A stretch of DNA of 64,000 nucleotides, from assembly GCA_040255465.1 (NCBI GenBank), contig JBDZVA010000002.1, positions 124,001 to 188,000 on the forward strand. Reading direction: 5' to 3'. This DNA comes from UBA5793 sp040255465. Its GTDB lineage: Bacteria; Planctomycetota; Phycisphaerae; Phycisphaerales; UBA5793. The notes below the pieces were generated by a model. The model was not told the DNA's origin. It saw nothing but the letters and a program-made list of their open reading frames with translations, and did no database searches. Made by a program: the position numbers and the translations under genes. Shown one piece after another: positions 26,906-35,300 of the stretch. Numbering within the stretch: position 1 is the stretch's first letter; each line of letters begins with the position of its first letter.

Positions 26906-28675
26906 TCAATGAAAATCGATGATGACCGGAAGGTGGTCCGACGCGCCTGAGTCTTCGCGAAGCAAGCCCAGACGGGTCAGTTCATCCGAGCCGAGACGCT
27001 CCGTGTCGAGCACGAAGCTCTGGCTCACCCGGAACACGGCGTCTGAGATGACCGCGTAGTCGAGGCGGGCCGGAAGGAACGGCTGCTCAGGATCGCGCCA
27101 GGTCGTGTTCGTTGCATCGCCGCGCACAAAGGGATCCACAACCAGAAGGTCCGTGGCGTTGAGATCGTTCTGGAACTTGACGATTTCCATCGGCTCGTAC
27201 GACCCGACGAGATTGAAATCACCCATGATCAGCAGCCCGGATGGGCGCAGATCGAATTGTGCGGCGCGGAGCAGGCGCCGAATCGCTTCGGCCTCCTTCA
27301 CGCGCTTCTGATCATTCGAATCGCCGGCGCGGCCGCAGCACTTCAGGTGCACGCTCGTCACCAGCACGCGCCGATTCGCCGCCGCAACAAGCAGTGACGC
27401 CGACCGCACGCGCGGAGCGTCCGGTCCGTCAAAACCGGAGATCGATGTCACGGGCACCGCGCTCAGTCGGCTCGCCACGGCCACATCCTGATCGGGCGAA
27501 ACCATCACCTCCCAGCCACACGTCGTCGGCAGATGTTCGTTGAGCCACGCCCGCAGCACGCCGTCGGTCACGTTCTTGCCAATCTCCTGAAGGCAGATGA
27601 TGTCCGGATCCACGGCACGCACCACGCGAACAAACGGGTCGGGCCGTTGAAACACGGCCCCGTTGAGTACGTTCCATGTCATGGCCCGCACATCGCGCCC
27701 GTCCAGTCGCGCGATGCGCCCCGTCGTTGGCGTCGCTTCACTCGAAGCAGCGGCCGCGACCGGCTCGACCTGGACCATCGTCGCCTCGCCATCCAGTTCG
27801 ATGACGGCCACAGCAGACTCCGCCGCCGCGCCCTCCGACGGCTGGGCCTCGGCGGAATCCACCTCAGTCTGGCTCGCCGGGCTCGCCTCGAAGGTCATCT
27901 CCGCGCGGGGAAGCGCCCGCAAGGCAATCGAAAAAGGCTGCGTCCGATCAACGATCGACCCGACTTCATCCGTGAACGTCAGCCGGGCGGAAAAGACCGG
28001 GCTGGTGAAGGGCATGACCGTGGCGCCGGGGATCAGGCCGCCGCGCGCCAGCCGCAGTTCAATCTGATCGCTCGCGTAAGTGGGGGCAAAGGACGCGCCA
28101 AACCAGTAGGGGTTGGCCGGCGCGGTGGGGAGACCGGCTTCGACGACCTCGGCTCCGACGCCGCCAAATCCGCCATTGCTGCCTCGGGGTGAAAAGTTCA
28201 ATTCGAAGTCAACCCCCGCGATGCCGACCTGCCCCGTTCCGCCTGTGCGGATGTCGCCGGTGAGCCGGTTGCCGTCCGCGTCAAGTTGGAGCGAGAGCGT
28301 CCCGGTCAGCCCCTGCACGTTGACCACGCGCCCGAGCTCGATTCGAAAGTACACCCATTGGTCGTCGTAGGTCGTCCACACGCGCCCGAGCCGGACGTAC
28401 GGACTTCCTTCGTACGTCGATTGGCCGACCGCCACGGCGGGCAGATTCGACCAGTCGGTGAACTGGCCGTCGATGGCGATCGTTCGACGCTCGACAAACT
28501 GCGGCACCGCCTCGCCGATGATCAGCGGTTCGCCGGCTGCATCCGCCGTCTGCGCCACCTCGGCGTCATCAGCCAGAGGCGGGAGCGATGAATGACGGCA
28601 GGAGGCCATCAGCGCCAAGGCTGACAGGCACGCGATCTCAATTCCTGGCCAACGAGTCCGATGTTCCCTGTTCAT
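26906..28675 (-). CDS. Endonuclease/exonuclease/phosphatase-family lipoprotein
   Basis: 589 residues from ATG 28675; an in-frame extension to 28717 is possible. Lipobox ALMASC, Cys 26. The N-half resembles a carbohydrate-binding (CBM9-like) or sugar-sensing beta-sandwich: IDGQFTDWSNLPAV and WTTYDDQWVYFRIELG. After an Ala/Glu linker (about 270-320), the C-half is an EEP-fold phosphodiesterase with TWNVLNGAVF, DIICLQEIG, LIMGDFNL and the terminal ASDHLPV. DNase I-like members hydrolyse DNA, sphingomyelin or phosphoinositides; the substrate is open. As a lipoprotein it acts in the envelope. Confidence 0.88.
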   Translation of the reverse strand: MNREHRTRWPGIEIACLSALALMASCRHSSLPPLADDAEVAQTADAAGEPLIIGEAVPQFVERRTIAIDGQFTDWSNLPAVAVGQSTYEGSPYVRLGRVWTTYDDQWVYFRIELGRVVNVQGLTGTLSLQLDADGNRLTGDIRTGGTGQVGIAGVDFELNFSPRGSNGGFGGVGAEVVEAGLPTAPANPYWFGASFAPTYASDQIELRLARGGLIPGATVMPFTSPVFSARLTFTDEVGSIVDRTQPFSIALRALPRAEMTFEASPASQTEVDSAEAQPSEGAAAESAVAVIELDGEATMVQVEPVAAAASSEATPTTGRIARLDGRDVRAMTWNVLNGAVFQRPDPFVRVVRAVDPDIICLQEIGKNVTDGVLRAWLNEHLPTTCGWEVMVSPDQDVAVASRLSAVPVTSISGFDGPDAPRVRSASLLVAAANRRVLVTSVHLKCCGRAGDSNDQKRVKEAEAIRRLLRAAQFDLRPSGLLIMGDFNLVGSYEPMEIVKFQNDLNATDLLVVDPFVRGDATNTTWRDPEQPFLPARLDYAVISDAVFRVSQSFVLDTERLGSDELTRLGLLREDSGASDHLPVIIDFH

Positions 28676-28766
28676 GGGCAAAGTGTCGGCCATTCGCAGT
28701 CGATTGGCAAGTCCCACGCCATGCGATTCCTTGATTGCTTCCCGAGCCGACGGCCGCCGAGTCGGC

Positions 28767-29495
28767 CTACTTCTCGTATTTCGAGAAGATCTGCTGGCGC
28801 CACTGCTGTCCCCGGCGGATCCGGTTCGTCACATTTCGAGGCACGGGCAGATGAATCGTGATCGGGTGCAGCAGGTCGATTTCCCCGGAAAGTTCGTGCA
28901 TGCCGGTCCGGAAGTTCTCACCCCAGTCGACGTTGAATGTGCCGCACGGCAGCCCCTTGTGCGAACGAAGCTGATCGCCCTGACTGTGGGGGTAGTTGAC
29001 GGCCGCGGCGAGTTCCACATCGATCACCGATCCCTGGAGTCGGGGGTGAACCGCGACGGGCTGCTGGATCACACCCACTCCGCCACCAGGACAGGAGAAC
29101 GAGAAGTGGATATCACAGGCGTCCGGCCGGTGCTGAATCGACTCGGGCGGGGGCCGAAGATGCAGGATCGCATTGCACTCGTTCTCGAATCGATTCTCAA
29201 AGTAGATGTGGATGTAGGCCTGTTCGCCTTCCTTGCGCATCACAGGAATGAAGCACAACCCCGCCTGCTCGTAGTAGAGCCCCCCGGCATATTGGCCCAG
29301 CGTGTCAGGCAGTTTGTCTTCGAAGACCAGGGCCCAGAACAGAAGCACGCCGGTCAGGCAGAACAGAATTGTTCCGGCGAGGCGCTGCTCAAAACGGAAG
29401 GCCCGGTCCGGCGACGCCATGAACCAGGCCCAGAAGGCCCATGCGAAAAAGCCGAACATCAGCAGGACAAGCAGAGCGTTCCGTTTCTCTCGCAT
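28767..29495 (-). CDS. Hypothetical membrane protein
   Basis: 242 residues, start ATG 29495 with AAGGAG 10 bases upstream. Two hydrophobic segments lie near the N-terminus (about 8-27 and 41-60), so the bulk (about 65-242) is probably extracytoplasmic or cytoplasmic depending on orientation. The remaining part is beta-rich without recognisable motifs (EQAYIHIYFENRFENECNA; GTFNVDWGENFRTGMHEL). It is upstream of the EEP lipoprotein on the same strand, about 90 bases apart. I do not recognise the family. Confidence 0.75.
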   Translation of the reverse strand: MREKRNALLVLLMFGFFAWAFWAWFMASPDRAFRFEQRLAGTILFCLTGVLLFWALVFEDKLPDTLGQYAGGLYYEQAGLCFIPVMRKEGEQAYIHIYFENRFENECNAILHLRPPPESIQHRPDACDIHFSFSCPGGGVGVIQQPVAVHPRLQGSVIDVELAAAVNYPHSQGDQLRSHKGLPCGTFNVDWGENFRTGMHELSGEIDLLHPITIHLPVPRNVTNRIRRGQQWRQQIFSKYEK

Positions 29496-30009
29496 GGAGG
29501 GAGGTCTCCTTCGAGGTGAGCGGATCGAACACGCGCGTGCGTGGGCAAGCGGAATCCCGCGAGCGGTCGGACCGGCCGAATTGTCATCCCCACGCGGCTG
29601 GACGGACCAGCCATCATCGCCAGTTTACCATGATTTCGGTCCCGCGGGCAGTTTCGTTGCAGAATCCATACCAGATGGAGGGGGAATGTTGAAGAAAACT
29701 TGAACAACAGCGGAACCGGCCGCGAGCCGGAATCGAATCTCATTTTGGCGATGCGGCGTCGTACCCCCTTCACCTGAGGGCAGCCACACGCGGTGCCGCC
29801 GCCAAGAAAGCCGTTCCCGCCGCACGGGACACTGTCTGGGGGGTGTCACCCACGAGCATCACCTGACAGCGCGGTGGGGATTAAAAGACGGTACGGTACG
29901 GGAACCCGATTTGCCACGGATCGGGTTCCTTCCGTTTTTGGGAACGGCTCCACTAGCGCAAGTTATTTAGCAGCAGTGATATACGGTCGATTCCGCGCCG
30001 GCCCCGCGC
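29496..30009. other. 514-base intergenic region with an orphan terminator
   Basis: This gap separates the membrane-protein gene (minus, starting at 29495) from the end of the GT4 gene (minus, stopping at 30010). I see no credible protein here. The right part (about 29740-29940) is rich in short self-complementary segments, such as CTGTC 29832-29836 with a later GACAG, and GGGTGTCACCC near 29841. It ends at a +-strand terminator. No tRNA-like fold, and no tmRNA, RNase P or SRP signature, is visible. Confidence 0.6.
29901..29939 (+). terminator. Orphan intrinsic terminator
   Basis: Perfect 10-bp stem GGAACCCGAT / ATCGGGTTCC (29901-29910 with 29920-29929), 9-base loop, then TTCCGTTTTT. Polarity is +; on the minus strand no T-run follows. 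No + gene precedes it within the gap, since the nearest upstream + gene ends at 26823. Confidence 0.8.
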
Positions 30010-31326
30010 CTAGGCGACGGTCGCAACCGGGCCGGAGACTCTCCGCGCGACCCCCACGGTCTGAACACTCGGCCAGCCGCACCTCCCAGCCGCGCGTTCC
30101 AGCAGCGGAACGATCCCCTCCGCCCACGACTCCCAGTTGAGTCGCTCCCGGGCCCGCAGCTCAGCGGCGCGGCACATGTGGCGGTAGCGATCCGCGTCTT
30201 CAACCAGCCCCTCGATGGCCATCGCGTAGTCCTGTGCCGTCGCATCCACGCCCAGAACGAGACCGGTGCGCCCGTCGATGACCACCTCGGGCAGCCCGCC
30301 CGCTGCACTCACCACGCTCGGGCGGCCGAAGTGGGCGGCCTCGCACGGAGCAATCCCATAGGCCTCGCCGACGGAAGGCAGGATCATCGCGTGGCTCGTC
30401 GCAAGCGCTTCGCGCATCAGAGCGCGATCGGCGGCTCTGGAGAGTCGCAGCGGACCCAGCGAGTGGACGACGCGCGATCGACGAAGCGAGCGGCACGACG
30501 CGCCGATGTGAATCAGTGTCGCATTCCAGCCCATCCGAACGAGCAGTTCGGTGGCCCGCACCGCCAGCGAGACGCGCTTGCGCCTGGGGTCGGACGCGAT
30601 GATGCACAATCTCAGATCGTCCCGGCACGGCAGTGATTCAAAGGGAACGTTCCGCAACGTCGTCCCGTCCACTCGGGTCAGGTGCGCGCCCATCGGCACC
30701 ACCTGCGATCGAAGCCGATCGAGGCCATAGTCGATGACCGCCGATTCCCTCGCCCCCTCCGAAGCGAAGGCGGCGAAAGCGACACGGCTCATGGTCTCGC
30801 GCTCAAACGCATCACAAACTCGCTTGTAGCCGGGGCTGCGCGCCTGGTAGGCGGGGTACGTTTCGTTGATGATCCGTGCCGTGGCGTCGCTGAAATAGAC
30901 AATTGGAACGTCGGTCTCCAGGCCGTACAGCATGGTGCTGATGCAGCAGCCAAAGAGCACGTCCGGCGCCGTGAGCCGAATCTGTTCAGAGAGCCGATCC
31001 GCACACAACCGGGCACGATCGAGACGCTCCCGCTCGTATCGGGCTGAATTCAGTCGCTCCATACCACCCGCAACCCGACTGCGGCTCGTTCGCCACATCT
31101 CGCGAAGCGTCCACGGAATGCGACGCCGAATCGACTCCGGCAGCAGCGGCAGTGAAGATCCGCCCGGCGGTCGATCAAGCGACACAATCTCAAACCCCCG
31201 GGCCTGAATCGCCAGTCGCATTCGAAATGGCATGCCCGAAAGTGCATCCGGGTCCAGCGAATCGACGGGTGAGATGAATCCGACGCGCAACGCCGATCCC
31301 GCGAGCATTGTCCCCGGGTCTGCCAC
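30010..31326 (-). CDS. Glycosyltransferase family 4
   Basis: 438 residues, starting at GTG 31326 with a GGAGGAGGG SD 4 bases upstream. GT-B fold. The N-domain is divergent (LRVGFISPVDSLDPDALSG), with DVLFGCCISTMLYG. The C-domain carries ILPSVGEAYGIAPCEAAHFG, the E-x7-E donor motif region of GT4, then SVVSAAGGLPEVVIDGRTGL. Not adjacent to the glycan cluster. It resembles the many scattered GT4 enzymes for glycolipid or exopolysaccharide; donor and acceptor unknown. Confidence 0.9.
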   Translation of the reverse strand: MADPGTMLAGSALRVGFISPVDSLDPDALSGMPFRMRLAIQARGFEIVSLDRPPGGSSLPLLPESIRRRIPWTLREMWRTSRSRVAGGMERLNSARYERERLDRARLCADRLSEQIRLTAPDVLFGCCISTMLYGLETDVPIVYFSDATARIINETYPAYQARSPGYKRVCDAFERETMSRVAFAAFASEGARESAVIDYGLDRLRSQVVPMGAHLTRVDGTTLRNVPFESLPCRDDLRLCIIASDPRRKRVSLAVRATELLVRMGWNATLIHIGASCRSLRRSRVVHSLGPLRLSRAADRALMREALATSHAMILPSVGEAYGIAPCEAAHFGRPSVVSAAGGLPEVVIDGRTGLVLGVDATAQDYAMAIEGLVEDADRYRHMCRAAELRARERLNWESWAEGIVPLLERAAGRCGWPSVQTVGVARRVSGPVATVA

Positions 31327-31420
31327 GGTCCCTCCTCCGCATCCCTCAGCGCGCTCGGAACAAGTCCCGCTGCGACTGGGACCGCATCTTACCCCGCTGG
31401 TTCAAGGCGCGGGGCGGGAC

Positions 31421-32107
31421 TCACGAACTCGCCGCGCAATCCTCGGATCGATCCACCGCCATGATCTCCAACAGGGGCTTGCGCTGGATGTCCGGGACCA
31501 TGCAGTCGTCCGAGGGATAGCCCAGCGGGATCAGGAGATACGGCCGTTCGTGGGTGGGGCGGTTGAGAATCCTGCCGAGAAACTTCATCGGGCTGGGGGT
31601 GTGCGTCAGCGTACTCAGGCCCGACAGGTGTGCCGCCATGAGCAACATGCCAACCGCGATACCAATGGACTCGTCAACGTAGTAGACCTGACCGCCATCA
31701 TCTGTGTGCATGAGTTTGAAGACCGCGATCAGCCAGGGGGCGGTCTCCAGAAATGCCTTGTGCTCATCCGTACCCAGCGAGTGGAGATCATCCAGCCAGC
31801 GTCGGCTGGCACGGTGTGTGTAGAACTCCCGCTCCTCCGCCTCGGCCGCAACGCGAATCTCTGCTTTAATCCTCGGATCCTGCACCGCGACAAAGCGCCA
31901 GGGCTGCTTGTTGGCGCCGCTCGGGGCCGTTCCCGCGATGGCGATCAGCGTCTCCACCAGTTCGCGCGGCACCGGCCGCTCACTGAACGTCCGGACGGAT
32001 CGACGCCGGCTCGCCACGGCAAGCAGCTCGCGGGCGGCAGCGCCCGAGTCGCCGGACGGCTGGAATTGAGAGTAGGGAATCAGTCTGATAGGCGGCAATT
32101 GAGACAT
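31421..32107 (-). CDS. Nitroreductase-family FMN oxidoreductase
   Basis: 228 residues. Nitroreductase features: RRSVRTFSERPVPRELVETLIAIAG with the FMN-binding RRS, then GTAPSGANKQPWRFVAV. The segment SIGIAVGMLLMAAHLSGLSTL and the C-terminal LIPLGYPSDD complete the fold. Length and motifs resemble iodotyrosine-deiodinase-like members, but the substrate cannot be told. It is divergent from the cytochrome gene, with a 222-base intergenic region. Confidence 0.93.
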   Translation of the reverse strand: MSQLPPIRLIPYSQFQPSGDSGAAARELLAVASRRRSVRTFSERPVPRELVETLIAIAGTAPSGANKQPWRFVAVQDPRIKAEIRVAAEAEEREFYTHRASRRWLDDLHSLGTDEHKAFLETAPWLIAVFKLMHTDDGGQVYYVDESIGIAVGMLLMAAHLSGLSTLTHTPSPMKFLGRILNRPTHERPYLLIPLGYPSDDCMVPDIQRKPLLEIMAVDRSEDCAASS

Positions 32108-32189
32108 GGATCAGGGTTCCACGGGAAAAGAGGGAGGTTCACCGGCTCGGGTATTCGTACTTTTTTTCACGATTTCGGGGATGGCTTCT

Positions 32190-32218
32190 TTGGAGCCATT
32201 CAAAGCACTCAATATACT
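32190..32218 (+). promoter_or_regulatory. Possible sigma70-type promoter for the multiheme cytochrome
   Basis: TATACT at 32213-32218 (5 of 6 matches) lies 17 bases after TTGGAG at 32190-32195, which matches the -35 consensus only in TTG. It is 111 bases upstream of the GTG start. Confidence 0.35.
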
Positions 32219-32329
32219 TGCCGCCGGGCTGCTGGTCCGCGCGTCCGGATCCTCTCGAATAATCAGGGTGGGGTTCCTAGCGTGGCTCTCGGGTTGATGA
32301 AATGAAGCGATGCGAAGAGGAGTCGCCTC

Positions 32330-35300
32330 GTGCCTGTCACTACAAAAACGTTCCGCGACCAGAACAGACTTCACGTCATTTTTGCCGTGTCCTCGCTTCT
32401 GCTTGCGGTGTGCTTCATCATCGCCGTCCTTCAGGACTGGCAGAACGAATACCGCGCGCCACAGGTGGAGGTTGTCCGCTGGGACACCGAGATGACGCGC
32501 TGGAGCAAGTCGGTGGCCGACCTGCACGCCCAGATGGCCAACGTCGGCGCGCTGGAAGAACAGCGCTCCGCTGCTCAGAAGGTCCTCGACAACGATTCGG
32601 AGTATCAGCGCCTCGGCGATGAGATCGAAGAGATCCGCTATGAGCGCGACAAGCGCATCAAGCAGCTTCAACTCTTCGTTGACGGCAACATTGCGCCAAA
32701 GCAGCAGCTCGTCGAGCGCCTTGAAACACTCATCCACACGAACCAGGGCACGCCAGAGCACGCCGAGCAACTGCGCAGTGAGCGGGCCGCCCTCGAAGTC
32801 CTGCTCGAGAAAAAACGCGAAGGCGACAACGAAGTCAAGGCCTACGACGCGCAGATGGAGGAACTGAAAGCCCGGCGTCGCAGCATGGAAAAAGAGGTCA
32901 CTGACCTCGCGCTGAAGATCAAGAACCTCCGGGCCGATCTCGACAAGGCCACGGGCCATCTCGATGCGCTTGAACCCGGCCTGGCCGGCGCCATCGGCGA
33001 TTGGCTGCGCGACCAGCCGCTCCTCGATGCGTTTAACCCCTCGATCAAGATCAAGCAGCAAAAGGTGCCTGACGTCCTCACCGACGTGAACCTCGCGCAG
33101 GTTCCCACGCTGGATCGCTGCATGTCCTGCCATGTGACGATAGACAATCCGCTCTTTGCGGAAGAAGCCGTGCTGCGATTCCTTGAGTTCCAGGCGCTGG
33201 GCGAGGAGTTCCCGAGGGGCAAGGACAAACGCACGCTGGATCTGGTGAGGGAAGAGATGGAACCGGCCGCCGTTCTCGGCTTCTGGGAACGCGCCGTTGA
33301 GAATCTGCCTTCGCAAAGTGGCGAACCGAAACAGCATCTCGCCGCGGCGCAGGAAGCGCTCGTTGGCATCTTCGCTTCACTGTACCAGTCGGCAGATCCG
33401 ACGGACGCGATCAAGATTGCATGGTCCCCGTCGTCCAACTCCGGAGCCGGCGCCGTTTCGAACATGGCCGATGTTCGCAGCATCCGAAAGGTGCTGCTCG
33501 AGAAGTGGCCGGCCGACTGGAAAAAGTGGTATGAGCCCCTCGTTGAATACCGGCTGACACTCGGCGAGATCGTCAATCAGTTCCTGACCAAGGCCGAGCG
33601 GCGCGCGTTCTTTGATTCCTATCGTCACGCGCTGGTCGACCAGTACAACCAGGGCGCCGCCGCGCAGAACCGCCACCGCCTCAGCGCGAGCCGGCTCATT
33701 CTTGCGCACCCGCGCCTCGATCTTTTCGCCGATCCCGACTCCAAGCACCCAATCGCCACGATGGGCTGCACGAGTTGTCATGAAGGCTCCGGCGAGGAAA
33801 CGCAATTCGCCCACACCGCGCACACCCCCGCGAACATCTGGGTCGATGCCCGCACCGGAATGCTCGTGCCCGATTTTCTCGTCAAGGCTGAGGGCACCGA
33901 TGCGGAAATCATGAGCCAGATCCGTGGCGCCTCCTCGGACAGGCGATCAGTCCAGGCGATCTCGCCGCCGGCAGACGCGAAGGTCGTGCTCGCCGGCTTC
34001 AATGCCGAACCGGCTGAACATGGCGAGGCCAAACACTCCGCGGGCGCGAGCGAAGGTGAGCACGCGGAAATGTTCCACGATGATCACTGGTACGCAGACA
34101 GCGAGAAGTATGAAGACGCCTTCGGCTTCCCCAGCGAACCACACGACGTCACCTCCGCGGCCTACTTGAACCCGCGCACCGGCGAACTGGCCCGCGCCGT
34201 CAAGCAGCAGCACGCCTGGGAAGATCACTACGGATGGGAGCAGGTCGAGTTTCACTACTGGGAGCGACCCATGCACGAACTCCGCTATGTGGAGTCGTCG
34301 TGCAATCGATGCCATGCCCAGGAAATGGAAATCGACAAGTCGGCGCCCGTGCTCGCAAAAGGACGCCTGCTCTTCACCCAGCTCGGCTGTGTGAACTGTC
34401 ACGCCGTCGACTCCCTCGGCAGCCCGTTGCGCGATCAGCCCGGCATGCCCGATGTGCGGCAGGTGGGGCCGAGTCTGCTGCACGTCAAGCACAAGCTCAG
34501 CGAAGACATGATCTCGTCGTGGACGTGGGCGCCCAAGGCGTTCCGGCCCAATACGCGCATGCCGCACTTCTTCATGACCGAGAACAACTCCTCGCCTCTG
34601 GATATTCGTCGCACGCGCGCCGAGGTCGCGGCGATGTCGTACTACCTTGTCACCACGCCCGAAGATCCCGCCGGGCCGGCCTACAAGCCCGAGGCGGTCC
34701 CGCCTGCGGATACGCCGGGGATCAATCTCGCCGGAAATGTCGAGGCCGGCCGCACGATCTTCAAGGAAGTCGGCTGCCTCGCCTGCCACAGCAATGTCAA
34801 CGAAACCGGACTGGAGTGGGTCGCGATCGACCTGCAGGATCGATTCGGACTTGCCCGTGACGCCGCATTGAATCGCATCGCCGAAGACTCCCGCGCCAAC
34901 GAAGGTCAGTCGGGTGTCGAGACCTCCGAAGACAACGTGGGCTTCTTCACGCTCGATGCGTCCGGCAACCCGACGCCGCGCATCAAGCCCGAGCAGTACA
35001 CGCGACTGCACTGGTATCTCATGCACTACCAGCCTGACCGCTACTCAAAGGTCGCTCCGGAACTTTCCGGCGTGGCAACAAAGCTGCTGCACAACCGCAG
35101 CCGCGATGAAGCGCGGGCCTGGGTTTACGACTGGGTGCGCAACCCGTCCCACTACTCCGACTACACCCGCATGCCGCGCCTGCGCCTCACCGAGCAGGAA
35201 GCACTGGACTTGACCGCCTACCTGCTCGAGCAGAAGCATCCGACCTATCAGCCCCAGCATTTCGACGTCGATGAACCGATGATTGACGCACTGCTCATCA

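Noticed and set aside
29700..29940. tmRNA, RNase P, SRP RNA or 6S RNA in the gap
   Set aside because: None of their conserved segments is present. A small RNA of another class remains possible.
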